Positions 45,901 through 55,138 of a DNA stretch of 57,222 nt are shown in pieces. The notes beneath the pieces were generated by a model that was not told the origin of the DNA, did no database searches, and was given only the letters and a program-made list of their open reading frames with translations. A program made the translations under genes and the position numbers. The stretch comes from Bacteroidales bacterium UBA1800 (GTDB taxonomy: Bacteria; Bacteroidota; Bacteroidia; Bacteroidales; VadinHA17), in NCBI GenBank assembly GCA_002319915.1, contig DCFQ01000066.1, positions 1,047 through 58,268 of the forward strand, written 5' to 3'. The stretch's first letter is position 1; each line of letters starts with the position of its first letter.

Positions 45901-46674
45901 TTATTTTCTTATTGAAATGACAACATGATTCATTCCGCCGCCACCTTCATTCCCGATGCCCATCTCCTTCATCTTTTCATCTACTATCTTCCGGAACTCC
46001 TGTTCAGTCACCTTCCTGCCCTCCTTCGGCTTGTGGATTTTAAGTTCGCGCCCCGCAGCCGGCTCGATCGATTTTGCCATCCAGGCGGTCTTGCCTTCAT
46101 TCATTTCTGCAGCAAGGACCATCCCCGGGAGGCCGCAGATACCGGCCGGCCCGCCCTTTACCGGGAAGGAGGGATCGAACCAGGCTGTCGTCTTCTTTCC
46201 TGATGTATCGATGCTCACTGCTTCGAAACACTGGCGGCCAAGGATGATTTTCTGTTCACCGGTCACTTTCCAGCTGATGGCAGGGACCTCACGCTCAACG
46301 AGAAAGGTCCTGTTCATAAAGTCACGCTGATCAGTGATCTTGTTATTCTTGAGGTCGGTGTAAAGCTTGTTCTGTCCCGAGACCACCATCCTGATCTTAA
46401 CGCCTCCACCCTCCGTGTCATCCATTGCTTCATCCTTGCTGATGCCGTCTTCATACAAGGTTGCACCGGCAGTGAACCAGAGAATTTTCTCCGCTTTGCG
46501 TTCTTTTGGCAGCGCATCCTGGAACTGCATTGCATCTCCCTCTAGCTTTATTTCCAGCTTTATATTTTCCTCGAAAAAGATTTTTCCTGAGACAGGAACT
46601 TCAGCTGCATTCTCTTGTCCGTAGGCCAGGACAGGCGCAGCCATTAGTGCGATCAACATAACCATCGGTTTCAT
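45901..46674 (-). CDS. GLPGLI-family exported protein
   Basis: A 257-residue protein. After the signal peptide (MKPMVMLIALMAAPVLAYG) the family motif appears as GICGLPGMVLAAE near 180-192, preceded by AWFDPSFPVKGGPA. The C-terminus is Gly-rich (GNEGGGGMNHV). GLPGLI proteins are Bacteroidetes-specific, of unknown function, and usually sit beside a TonB-receptor-like barrel as here. A TATTTTTG -7 element (46691-46698, minus strand) lies 17 bp upstream of the ATG, implying a very short leader. Confidence 0.88.
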   Translation of the reverse strand: MKPMVMLIALMAAPVLAYGQENAAEVPVSGKIFFEENIKLEIKLEGDAMQFQDALPKERKAEKILWFTAGATLYEDGISKDEAMDDTEGGGVKIRMVVSGQNKLYTDLKNNKITDQRDFMNRTFLVEREVPAISWKVTGEQKIILGRQCFEAVSIDTSGKKTTAWFDPSFPVKGGPAGICGLPGMVLAAEMNEGKTAWMAKSIEPAAGRELKIHKPKEGRKVTEQEFRKIVDEKMKEMGIGNEGGGGMNHVVISIRK

Positions 46675-46690
46675 AGGAATAGTTTTTTGC

Positions 46691-46698
46691 CAAAAATA
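46691..46698 (-). promoter_or_regulatory. Possible -7 element for the GLPGLI operon
   Basis: The minus strand reads TATTTTTG. The predicted start would be about 11 bases before the ATG at 46674. No -33 TTG is seen, which suggests activator dependence or a false site. Confidence 0.4.
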
Positions 46699-46784
46699 CC
46701 TGGCTGGTTTCTCATTTACGGTTAACTGATCTGCAATTGAGGTTAATTAAGGTTAATCCGGACATGCAGTAAGCCTTTGCTTTA

Positions 46785-46792
46785 TATCTTTG
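46785..46792 (+). promoter_or_regulatory. Possible -7 element for the two-component operon
   Basis: TATCTTTG at 46785-46792 matches TAnnTTTG. No TTG lies 19-21 bases upstream. The ATG at 46808 would have a leader of about 10 bases, so the alternative TTG start at 46790 is unlikely. Confidence 0.45.
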
Positions 46793-46807
46793 CAAGGCAT
46801 TGATTTT

Positions 46808-48280
46808 ATGAAAAGAATTCCCCGGCATAAGAGGATACTCGCATTGATGCTTGTGAGCCAGGTGCTGCTCCTTGCACTGGTCGTTCAGTGGATAAGATCG
46901 CAGTACAGGGAGCAAAGGGAAAACCTTGCAAATGAACTGACATCCATCTATATCGACACCCGTGACAGGGTGGTTGACACGATGCTGTTCAGGAATTATG
47001 TCAGGCCGGTCGTTTCGCACCAGGAGGTCATTATTAACTATCAAATAAATGACACGGTGCGTTCACACAGGAACCTGGCCATGATCCGCCGGGATGAAGG
47101 AAAAGCCGGTGGTGATGAAGGTCCGAATGTGGGATACGTGGTGACAGCCGAAATGATCCCCGGTAAAGATTCCCTCATAAAGGACACTTTAAGGATCAGG
47201 AGGATGTCGGATGCTATGATCCTGAGGAGCGTCAGAATGATAGTCACCCATACCCAGGATACTCTCGGCAGAGAACCGGCAAAAAAATTCCATTCCGCTA
47301 TCAGTCCCGATACGACAGTTTTTGTGACCTGTTTCCAGGACAGCCTGAAGAATTCAGGGATGAAATTCAAGGTAAAATGGTTCAATAATGCCGATTCGGT
47401 AATAGCTGCAGGTCATTTGCAGACACTTACCATCGGCCCAGGGTCGCCGTTCGGGCTGCCAGAGGCTTCCGTCACAAAATATAACGGGTACCTGTTCCGC
47501 AGGATCTCGCCCCAGATCATCTTCAGCCTGGTCCTTCTTGTGCTGACGGGCCTGGCATTCAGGCTGTCGTACCGCAGCATACGTGAACACGTTATCCTCG
47601 GCGCGATGAGGAACGAGTTCATCAGCAACATGACCCATGAGCTCAAAACTCCTGTGGCCACATTAAGTGTAGCCCTTGAATCGCTGGGCAAATATGGCCT
47701 GAAAAATGATCCTGCAGCTTCCGATGAGTTCATCCGGCTGGCGTCACTTGAAACCAGGAGGCTCGAAGCCCTGATCAACAGGGTGCTAAGCCAGTCGGTC
47801 CTTGAACAGAAGGGGACGATACTTGAGACCGGCAGGGTCGATCTCAATTCACTTATCAGGGAGGTTGCCGACACCATGAAGCCCCGGCTCGGTCAGGGCG
47901 GGACAATCGAGTTCCTGCCCGGGGAAGATCCGCTGGAGGTTGACGGAGATTCTCTCTTCCTGAAGGAGGTCATTGTGAACCTGGTTGACAACAGTATAAA
48001 GTATTGCGATAAAACACCGGTTATAACAATCAGGTCGGGTAAAAGCGGCGGCAACGCATTCTTCAGCGTTGATGACAATGGTCCGGGGATTCCCCCGGAG
48101 TACAGGAAGAAGGTATTCGACAAGTTCTTCCGGCTGCCGTCATCAAACGTTCACAATGTAAAAGGCTTCGGCCTGGGCCTCAGCTTTTCAAAGCTGGTGG
48201 TCGATCTGCACAATGGCGAAATCACTGTCAGGGACCTCAGCCCGGGATGTTCATTTACCGTCAAAATTCCGGCAGACTGA
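46808..48280 (+). CDS. Sensor histidine kinase (two-helix, periplasmic sensor)
   Basis: From ATG 46808 (MKRIPRHKRIL) the protein has 490 residues. TM1 is at about 9-27, a periplasmic sensor domain spans about 30-225, and TM2 is at about 230-250 (IFSLVLLVLTGLAFRLSY). The H-box has His277 in MTHELKTPVATL, and the ATPase domain has VNLVDNSIKYC, DNGPGIP and GFGLGLSF. It is coupled to the response regulator by a 1-bp stop/start overlap (TGATG). Divergent from the GLPGLI operon, its likely target. Confidence 0.92.
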   Translation: MKRIPRHKRILALMLVSQVLLLALVVQWIRSQYREQRENLANELTSIYIDTRDRVVDTMLFRNYVRPVVSHQEVIINYQINDTVRSHRNLAMIRRDEGKAGGDEGPNVGYVVTAEMIPGKDSLIKDTLRIRRMSDAMILRSVRMIVTHTQDTLGREPAKKFHSAISPDTTVFVTCFQDSLKNSGMKFKVKWFNNADSVIAAGHLQTLTIGPGSPFGLPEASVTKYNGYLFRRISPQIIFSLVLLVLTGLAFRLSYRSIREHVILGAMRNEFISNMTHELKTPVATLSVALESLGKYGLKNDPAASDEFIRLASLETRRLEALINRVLSQSVLEQKGTILETGRVDLNSLIREVADTMKPRLGQGGTIEFLPGEDPLEVDGDSLFLKEVIVNLVDNSIKYCDKTPVITIRSGKSGGNAFFSVDDNGPGIPPEYRKKVFDKFFRLPSSNVHNVKGFGLGLSFSKLVVDLHNGEITVRDLSPGCSFTVKIPAD

Positions 48281-48972
48281 TGGGAAAAGCAAGGATCCTG
48301 TATATCGAAGATGAGGCGTCACTCGGGAAAATAGTCCGCGACACCCTGGTAAAGCTGGGATATGAGGTCAGGTGGGAAACAGACGGGGCGAAGGTTATAC
48401 CTGCTCTTGACGAGTTCCGTCCTGATGTTTGCGTGCTCGACATTATGCTGCCCAATATTGACGGTTACAGCCTCTGCAGGACCATCAGGGGTATGTACCG
48501 CACACTGCCTGTCATCTTCCTTACCGCCAAAGCCGAAACAACCGACCTGGTGGCAGGATTTGAAGCAGGAGGCACCGACTACGTCAAAAAACCGTTCAGC
48601 ATCGAGGAGCTCATAGCAAGGATCGAAAACCAGATCTACCTTATGACAGGGCACAGGAAAGCTCTTCCCGATTCTGAGCCTGTCGGAATTGGAAAATTCA
48701 CGCTCGAGCCGGGTACGTACGAATTAAGATCACCTGAAGGGTCAATTAGCCTTTCAAACAGGGACATGCAGGTTTTGCGGTTGCTCCATGCAAACCGGAA
48801 CCGGGTGATACTGCGAAAGGACCTGCTTATGTCTGTCTGGGGGGATGACTCCTACTTCAACTCCAGGAACCTCGATGTTTATATAAGGAAAATAAGAGGG
48901 TACCTCCGAGACGATCAATCTGTTAAAATAATAACACTCAAGGGAAACGGGTACCTGTTCATAGTGCCCTGA
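48280..48972 (+). CDS. OmpR-family response regulator
   Basis: From ATG 48280 (MGKARILYIEDE) the protein has 230 residues. The receiver domain has the acidic pocket YIEDE, phosphoacceptor Asp54 in VCVLDIMLP, Thr in LTAK and Lys in VKKPFS. The C-terminal winged helix (about 135-230) includes RNLDVYIRKIRGYL and a closing GNGYLF. It overlaps the kinase stop codon by 1 bp and is the cognate regulator. Confidence 0.92.
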   Translation: MGKARILYIEDEASLGKIVRDTLVKLGYEVRWETDGAKVIPALDEFRPDVCVLDIMLPNIDGYSLCRTIRGMYRTLPVIFLTAKAETTDLVAGFEAGGTDYVKKPFSIEELIARIENQIYLMTGHRKALPDSEPVGIGKFTLEPGTYELRSPEGSISLSNRDMQVLRLLHANRNRVILRKDLLMSVWGDDSYFNSRNLDVYIRKIRGYLRDDQSVKIITLKGNGYLFIVP

Positions 48973-49037
48973 AAATCGCTCTTCAATATTTGGCTTTAAA
49001 CACCGAGGATACGGAGGCAGAAGGCGTTACACGGTTA

Positions 49038-49790
49038 TTACCTGTAAACCGAGTAGATCTCGCCCGAGGCTGAATTGTAAGCAACCAACTCCTTCAGGTC
49101 AGCCCGAAGGCAGTAATCGTCAGGCGAAGGATCTTTTATTCCCTGTCTGATCAGGGTAGTCCCCTTGAGGTTCAGGACGAAAAGCAACCGCAGATTGTCT
49201 CTGTTCTCCTCAATTTTTGCGGCTACAGCCGGGTCGCTGATCTCAAACGATATGGTCTCATCGATGAGTGCGAGGCATTCCGTACTGGTATTGACGCCAT
49301 TCACCCGTATGCCTGCCGGGTACCTGAAGACTATCCGGTCGAGCTGGAGTGTGCCCGGTTCATCCACGAAATTATCGAGATCGACCTCATTCATTACAGA
49401 GAAGCTCTTTGCAGCAGGCTCATATTTAAGGGGGATGCTTCTTGCGGCATTGTATATTGGCTGAAATTCAATATAATATGTAGATGAAAGGATCCCGGAC
49501 CTCACCTTTTCAAGCTCCGTGCGTTTGCCGGCGAAATCCGACGATCCCTCGAATACCTTTCTTACCTGGTCGTTGCTATACTGGTCCTTCAGATTAAAAT
49601 ACCAGTACACATCAAGGTTGAGGGAGCTTACAAGTTTTCTGAACTGCCCCTTGTCCTGCATGAATGAACTGCCGCTCATTCTCCCTTCAATCTTAATTGA
49701 TCCCGATCTGATACCATTTATGGTATCCTGCTGAAAAGAAGAAAGGAGAAACACTGCAACGAACCCCAAGATAGTCTTCATGATTTTCAT
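49038..49790 (-). CDS. Exported hypothetical protein
   Basis: A 250-residue protein with a signal peptide (MKIMKTILGFVAVFLLSSF). The rest is a mix of beta strands and helices with an acidic central segment (NEVDLDNFVDEPG) and no Cys other than those at about 170 and 228. I do not recognise the family. It is convergent with the two-component operon and stands alone. Confidence 0.7.
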   Translation of the reverse strand: MKIMKTILGFVAVFLLSSFQQDTINGIRSGSIKIEGRMSGSSFMQDKGQFRKLVSSLNLDVYWYFNLKDQYSNDQVRKVFEGSSDFAGKRTELEKVRSGILSSTYYIEFQPIYNAARSIPLKYEPAAKSFSVMNEVDLDNFVDEPGTLQLDRIVFRYPAGIRVNGVNTSTECLALIDETISFEISDPAVAAKIEENRDNLRLLFVLNLKGTTLIRQGIKDPSPDDYCLRADLKELVAYNSASGEIYSVYR

Positions 49791-50131
49791 GTATTAGTAA
49801 ATTTTCACATTCCCGGGAGAAATAAAATTACGCTAATGGTGAACAAAAATCAATTTTTTCCTCCACCCTTGTAGATTGTCCGTTACATCCATCATAATAC
49901 CCTTATTCCAAGATATTTAACCCTGAAATACAGTAAATGTTCACAAATCCGGAACAGGCTCAATTTAACCCTGGTCGATGACCTGATCTGTAAGAAAATT
50001 GAGCCCAAATGAACATTCTATTAAGATTTTTTGTCATTTTAGCATCTGGTTTTAACCTGACGGAAGTGACACTTTTAATCCGGATTGACTAATTTCGTTT
50101 TACATCCGCTTTTATACTCTAACTTAATTGT
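49791..50131. other. Intergenic region with a nested palindrome
   Basis: A 341-bp AT-rich gap between divergent genes. It holds the nested inverted repeat at 49936-50017 and no ORF of note. Confidence 0.5.
49936..50017. repeat. Nested inverted repeat upstream of the barrel gene
   Basis: Outer arms AATGTTCA (49936-49943) and TGAACATT (50010-50017) are perfect complements. Inner arms GGCTCAATTT (49957-49966) and AAATTGAGCC (49996-50005) are also perfect, with a 29-base loop. Together they form an 18-bp interrupted stem. It may be an operator, a structured RNA or a terminator. Confidence 0.65.
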
Positions 50132-50947
50132 ATGAAAATGAAAACCTTAAGAACTCTGTTTATTCTGACTTTGTTTTTCTGCCTCAACCTGGGAGCCCAG
50201 GCGCAGGGAGGGAAATTCTATGCAGGCCTAAAAGGTGGGTTTGGACTTCCGCATTTATCGGCGGGTGGGACTTCAACACCGTTGAGCGAGGGTTATACCT
50301 CCAGGCTGGGTTTTTACAGCGGGATAGTCACCGAATACCAGTCAAGCGGCAGGTTTGGGCTGCGCGCCGAGATAAACTACTCATCCCAGGGAGGCATCAG
50401 GAACGGGATCCAGGCATTGCCGCTACCTGCAGAAATGCAGCCGCTCTGGCAGATGCTGCCGACCTTCGGGATCAATGCAGGCCCGTATATGTACGCAAAC
50501 ATTAAGAGTGATGCCATTCTCAACTACCTGGAGATCCCGGTAATGGCGAAGATGAACTTTCACCTCGGAACGAGGCTAAGCGTGTACATGCAGGCTGGTC
50601 CGTACGTGGGTATCAAGGTGAAGGCAAAAAATATTACGAGCGGCTCCAGCTCCATTTATGTTGACAAGGGCGGGAATCTGCCTGTTGATGCATTTCTTAT
50701 CCTCGCCGAGCAACCGGCAATGGGAGCGATCCCTTTTGACAACAGCGAGAACATAACGCCCGATATTCACAGGTTCAATGTCGGAGGGCAGGGAGCAGTG
50801 GGTGTCGGCCTGGCAATAGGTGCAGGAAAGGTATTCCTGGAGGGTGGGGCCAACTACGGTCTCATCCCCGTCCAGATCGACAGTGCCAACGGCCTGAACA
50901 ACACAGGCGCCGGAACGCTTACAGTCGGGTATATGATCGAGCTTTAA
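50132..50947 (+). CDS. PorT-like outer-membrane beta-barrel protein
   Basis: A 271-residue protein with a signal peptide (LFILTLFFCLNLGAQAQ). The mature part starts GGKFYAGLKGGFGLPHLS and runs as a barrel with segments RAEINYSSQGG and LNYLEIPVMAKMNFHLGTRLSVYMQAGPYVGIKVKAK, the characteristic middle of the OMP_b-brl_2/PorT group. The end GTLTVGYMIEL gives the usual aromatic/hydrophobic C-terminus. Function unknown. Confidence 0.85.
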   Translation: MKMKTLRTLFILTLFFCLNLGAQAQGGKFYAGLKGGFGLPHLSAGGTSTPLSEGYTSRLGFYSGIVTEYQSSGRFGLRAEINYSSQGGIRNGIQALPLPAEMQPLWQMLPTFGINAGPYMYANIKSDAILNYLEIPVMAKMNFHLGTRLSVYMQAGPYVGIKVKAKNITSGSSSIYVDKGGNLPVDAFLILAEQPAMGAIPFDNSENITPDIHRFNVGGQGAVGVGLAIGAGKVFLEGGANYGLIPVQIDSANGLNNTGAGTLTVGYMIEL

Positions 50948-50980
50948 TACAGGGGATCCTTCAGGGAAGCTGAACTCTTG

Positions 50981-52339
50981 TTAAGTAATCTCTTCCCGCG
51001 ACCTGTCCCAGTAAACTTTTTTGCCTTCCCGGTAGGCCTTTGTTGCCATTATACATGCCACGGAATGCCAGAAGCCGGTATGGATGTTGCCGTTCGGCAC
51101 TCTTCCCCTCTCCCTCATACAATCAACCCAGTTATCGAGATGATACTTGCTGTCGTCGCTGAGGTACACGGGACCTGTCTTGTTGCCGTATTCCTCCGTT
51201 GTCACTATCTCTGCCTTCCCCCTGCTGACCGCTTCCTTCATCCCCTCGTAGAAGTCAAATCCGCCCGGCAGCTCCTGATGTTCCGGAACAAGGAACCAGC
51301 GGGCGCTCCCCTCGCCCCCGTGTGAGAACAAGGTGGCGTCTTTCCCCCGGATGCAGGTATAGTCCCCGAATTTGTTAGCATAGTTTGATGTATAGGAATA
51401 GAGAAAGCCGGCGTCATCATATGTCGCAAGCGCCTGGAACGTATCGGGGTTCTGCCTTATGTCACGCCAGCCAAAAATACCCCCATTGGCCACCATCGAA
51501 TCGGAGATGGCGGTATTCGTGTAGAAGTGTACAAGGCCGACGGCATGGCTCATCCACTGGGAAGTGATTCCCCCGGAATACTCCCTGAATATCCTGAACT
51601 CAAAGTATTTCCAGGGATCAAACGGTTCATAGGGTTTGCCCAGCAGCCACCTGTTCCAGTCGGTGTCCTCTTCTCTTATCGCAGCGACATCCGGGTCTTT
51701 CGGGTTGTGCCATCTGGGGCCATTGTCGTTCCAGACCTGTTCGATCTTGGTGATCTGTCCCAGCCTGCCCGATAGGACTATTTCCCTTACCTTTTTCTGC
51801 ATCGGATCGCTAACCCACTGAGAGCCGCACTGAACAACCTGCGCTGATTTGAGGACCTTATCCCTCGCTGCCCTGGCTTCCTCAAGGTCGATTGCCATCG
51901 GCTTTTCGCAATAGCAATCCTTCCCGGCTTCAACCACCTGCATAAGAAGCTTCGCATGCTGAAAATCCCCTGTCGCAATCATCACTGCATCCAGTTCGGG
52001 CATTTTCAGCATTTCTTCGGAATACTTGAACTGCCTGACATCGGTACCGAAGATCTTTTTAAGGTTGCCGGCTGCTTTTTCACGGTTGTTCTTCCAGAGA
52101 TCGCAAACTGCTGCAACCCCAAGATTCTTTCCCTTCTGCGAGACCCTGACCATGTTCTGATGTCCCCCTGACCTGTCGCCGCAGCCAAGGAACCCGATAT
52201 TGATCCTGTCGTTCGCACCCAGAACCCTGCGGTACGAAGCCGCATTCAACGCGGATGCGGCGGGTATCACTGCCGCACCGGCAATTCCGGCAGCAGCATT
52301 TCCGATGAACTTTCTGCGGGTCAACCTTATCTTTGCCAT
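50981..52339 (-). CDS. Gfo/Idh/MocA-family oxidoreductase, Tat-exported
   Basis: A 452-residue protein. The N-terminus (TRRKFIGNAAAGIAGAAVIP) is a twin-arginine signal. The Rossmann fold starts at about 43 (INIGFLGCGDRSGGHQ), EKPMAIDLEEA near 143 is the family motif, and the C-terminal beta-sheet dimer domain follows. These enzymes oxidise or reduce sugars with NAD(P), and Tat-exported Bacteroidetes members may instead act as lyase-like glycoside cleavers. Lies 186 bp downstream of the hexuronate transporter on the same strand, so a sugar-catabolic link is likely. Confidence 0.88.
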   Translation of the reverse strand: MAKIRLTRRKFIGNAAAGIAGAAVIPAASALNAASYRRVLGANDRINIGFLGCGDRSGGHQNMVRVSQKGKNLGVAAVCDLWKNNREKAAGNLKKIFGTDVRQFKYSEEMLKMPELDAVMIATGDFQHAKLLMQVVEAGKDCYCEKPMAIDLEEARAARDKVLKSAQVVQCGSQWVSDPMQKKVREIVLSGRLGQITKIEQVWNDNGPRWHNPKDPDVAAIREEDTDWNRWLLGKPYEPFDPWKYFEFRIFREYSGGITSQWMSHAVGLVHFYTNTAISDSMVANGGIFGWRDIRQNPDTFQALATYDDAGFLYSYTSNYANKFGDYTCIRGKDATLFSHGGEGSARWFLVPEHQELPGGFDFYEGMKEAVSRGKAEIVTTEEYGNKTGPVYLSDDSKYHLDNWVDCMRERGRVPNGNIHTGFWHSVACIMATKAYREGKKVYWDRSREEIT

Positions 52340-52525
52340 ATTGATTATTGATTTACATTACTAAAGTTAAATATTTTCTGCTGAACGGTCCCTATTCCTT
52401 AACAACCGACTAATAACAAATCACCGGTCACAGATCATCCTCTTATCCCTATTGTCCTGTTTCTTGCTCCCTGGCCTCACGCCCTGGTTGATGCGCGCCA
52501 ATCGCCAATCACCGATTACCAATAA

Positions 52526-53839
52526 CTAACCACCAGTAATCGTATGTTCCAGGTTTTCATCGAGAGGTGTCATCCGGGGCATCAGAAGATGGACGAATCC
52601 AAATATCAGCAGGTAAGATAACCCGGAGACCAGGAATGCCCAGAAATATCCCGAGTTATTTGCCTTGTCGAGAACTGCTCCAAGTGTGTAATCCGCCGCA
52701 ATTGCAATTGCCACCCCGACCATCTTGCCGATCCCTATGACCGATGCAACGGCCTTCCTGGGGAACACATCCGGGACGAGTGTGTAACCGTTGATCGACC
52801 ACGACTGATGCCCTGCAGCAGCGAGTCCTATCAGGAACACAGCTGGCCATTTTGCTGCGAGTACAGGAACAAAAATGACAGGAAGGATCAGAACGGCGCA
52901 TACAAGCATGGTGATCTTCCTCGCCTTATTTATTGACCATCCCTTTTTTATCAATGCCCCTGAGGCGTAGCCGCCCAGTAGGCTTCCGGCATCCGCCATA
53001 AGGAATATCACGAGGAAGGGAAGACCGATATTGTTTATGTCGACACCGAACTGTTCGGTCAGGAACTTTGCACCCCAGAAGAGATAGAACCACCAGACCG
53101 CATCGGTGACCGTGGTAAGTGCAAAGGCCCAGGTCTCCCTTTTCGGGATGACCTTTCTCCACGGGATAGTTTCAGCTTTCTCAATTCCGGAATCGCTGTT
53201 AATATATGCCAGCTCACGTTCCGAAACACCAGGGTGAGCTTCAGGCTTCCTGTAGGTTTTAAGCCAGAACAGCACCCAGACCGAGCTCATCGCCCCGGTC
53301 AGAAGGAAGGGGATCTGCCAGTTCCTCCCGTCGGCAGAGACGATCGCTCCGACAATGAACGGCGCCAGTATTGCCCCGATACTGGTGGATGCATCAAAAA
53401 TGCCTGTGGCAAATGCACGGTCCTTCTTTGGAAACCATTCTGCGACTGTCTTGACAGCCGCGGGGAAGTTCCCCGATTCGCCGATTCCCAACCCGAAACG
53501 GGCGGCGATGAATCCGGCGAGGCTGAATGCCGGCCGTACCGCCGCGTGAAGCATTCCGAAAATGCTCCAGATCGAAATCGATATCGTATAGCCAATCCGC
53601 GTCCCGAGCTTGTCGATGATCCCTCCCATAAAGAGCAGGCCCAGGCCATATGCCACCTTGAATGAGATCATTATCGACGCGTAATCCTTGTTTGACCAGG
53701 TAAAAAGCTTCTGGAGGACCGGTGCCAGAACCCCTATAATGCTCCTGTCGAAATAATTTATGGTAGTGGCAGCGAAGACCAGCGCCAGGATCCTGTACCG
53801 GTAATGTCCTTCTTTCCAGGGTAGTTCATTCATGATCAT
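52526..53839 (-). CDS. MFS transporter, hexuronate/ExuT-like
   Basis: A 437-residue transporter with 12 predicted helices. Conserved motifs are INYFDRSIIGVLAP near the first helix, GGIIDKLGTRIGY between helices 2 and 3, and RFGLGIGESGNFPAAVKTVAEWFPKKDRAFATG, typical of the ACS family (ExuT, hexuronate, and phosphate/dicarboxylate members). The presence of the GIGESGNFPA motif favours an aldonate or hexuronate substrate. It starts 24 bp after the GH130-like gene, so both belong to one operon. Confidence 0.88.
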   Translation of the reverse strand: MIMNELPWKEGHYRYRILALVFAATTINYFDRSIIGVLAPVLQKLFTWSNKDYASIMISFKVAYGLGLLFMGGIIDKLGTRIGYTISISIWSIFGMLHAAVRPAFSLAGFIAARFGLGIGESGNFPAAVKTVAEWFPKKDRAFATGIFDASTSIGAILAPFIVGAIVSADGRNWQIPFLLTGAMSSVWVLFWLKTYRKPEAHPGVSERELAYINSDSGIEKAETIPWRKVIPKRETWAFALTTVTDAVWWFYLFWGAKFLTEQFGVDINNIGLPFLVIFLMADAGSLLGGYASGALIKKGWSINKARKITMLVCAVLILPVIFVPVLAAKWPAVFLIGLAAAGHQSWSINGYTLVPDVFPRKAVASVIGIGKMVGVAIAIAADYTLGAVLDKANNSGYFWAFLVSGLSYLLIFGFVHLLMPRMTPLDENLEHTITGG

Positions 53840-53863
53840 CGGTTATTTCAGCAGCCTGGTTAT

Positions 53864-54964
53864 TCAGTTCCCCTCCTTCACTGCAACGGCGATCTTCGAG
53901 TCGGCTGTCCCGTAATACAGGAACCACTTACCCCTGAACCGGACCAGCCCCTCCACGAAGCAGACTTCATTCACCTCCCCTGTCCTTTCATAGGGCTTGT
54001 CGGGATGGATGAAATACTTTTCCCCCCTCCCGATAAGCCTGAAGGGATTATCAGGGTCAAACAGCGCCTGGCCTGCGGCATATGTGAAGGCCGGAAGCGC
54101 CTGATCACCAGCTGTAGCAGCATTGCTGCCGTTATAGATCAACAGTATCCCGTCATCGGTTAACATCGCACACGGCCCGGGTTCGACCAGCCTGCTGTCA
54201 AAATAACCCGGACGGGGGCAGAGCACACGGACCATCCTCCCGCTCTCCCTGTCCTCCAGAACACTCCATCGGATCAGGTCGTCAGACGAGGCCAGGAAAA
54301 GATCAGTGTCCCCGAAGTACATCCAGTATCTGCCGTTTAGCTTCACTGCGGTAATCCTCCCGTCTGAGAGCTTCGACACAATGGCCCCCGATTTTGTCCA
54401 GAGGTCCTTATATTTCGCATCTCTCAGCACAGGCCCGTGCTTTGTCCAGTGCTGCATGTCAGGAGAAGTAGCGAGACAGAGCCTTGCGGTTTTCCCGTCA
54501 TATGCAGTATAGGTCATTATAAACCGGCCATCTTCTGAACAGGTTATCCTGGGGTCCTCAACCCCGCCTTTCCATTCGAAGACCTTCATGCTGTCATTTG
54601 CAGGATAAAAAACAGGTTCAGGCTCCCTGGTAAAATGGAGCCCGTCGGAACTGACGGCTATCCCAAGCCTTGATGTCATTTCATTATCCTGTGCACGGTA
54701 AACCAGGTAAACCTTGCCGTCATTCACAACTGCCGAAGGATTGAGGACATTTCTCTCTTCCCACCTTACATCCCGGTTGCTGACAGGACAGTGGAAGAGC
54801 CTGCCGGTATCGGGGACAAGGATCGGGTTTATTGAGTCAGCCTTCTCAAATCCTGTTATTTCCCAGGCCTCGGGCTGATTAACTAATGTACTGTCCTGTC
54901 GGGATTTATGGCCACATCCGGAAATGACCAGGATCAAAATTGAAGCAACTGACCAGTATTTCAT
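53864..54964 (-). CDS. GH130/GH43-like five-bladed propeller lipoprotein
   Basis: A 366-residue lipoprotein. The lipobox is LVISGC with Cys17. Blades carry NPSAVVNDGKVYLVYRAQDNE (about 80), GGVEDPRITCSEDGRFIMTYTAYD (about 132) and DSRLVEPGPCAMLTDDGILLIYNG (about 255). The GVEDPR motif and overall layout fit GH130, whose members phosphorolyse or hydrolyse beta-mannosides; a GH43-like hydrolase is the alternative. Presumably a surface or periplasmic lipoprotein acting ahead of the MFS transporter. Confidence 0.8.
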   Translation of the reverse strand: MKYWSVASILILVISGCGHKSRQDSTLVNQPEAWEITGFEKADSINPILVPDTGRLFHCPVSNRDVRWEERNVLNPSAVVNDGKVYLVYRAQDNEMTSRLGIAVSSDGLHFTREPEPVFYPANDSMKVFEWKGGVEDPRITCSEDGRFIMTYTAYDGKTARLCLATSPDMQHWTKHGPVLRDAKYKDLWTKSGAIVSKLSDGRITAVKLNGRYWMYFGDTDLFLASSDDLIRWSVLEDRESGRMVRVLCPRPGYFDSRLVEPGPCAMLTDDGILLIYNGSNAATAGDQALPAFTYAAGQALFDPDNPFRLIGRGEKYFIHPDKPYERTGEVNEVCFVEGLVRFRGKWFLYYGTADSKIAVAVKEGN

Positions 54965-55138
54965 AAAGTCTTGTCTTTTAACCGCTTTGCATGCCTAAGT
55001 TAATCAAAGTTCCCTAAGCGCAAAAGGAGTCGAAAAAAAAGGTCAGGAGGTTTATTCGGTCCGGAATGTTATATTAGCGGAAACTTATACTTTCAAAACC
55101 GAGGTGTTGTCAATTTCAATATTACTTAATTGCCTGTC

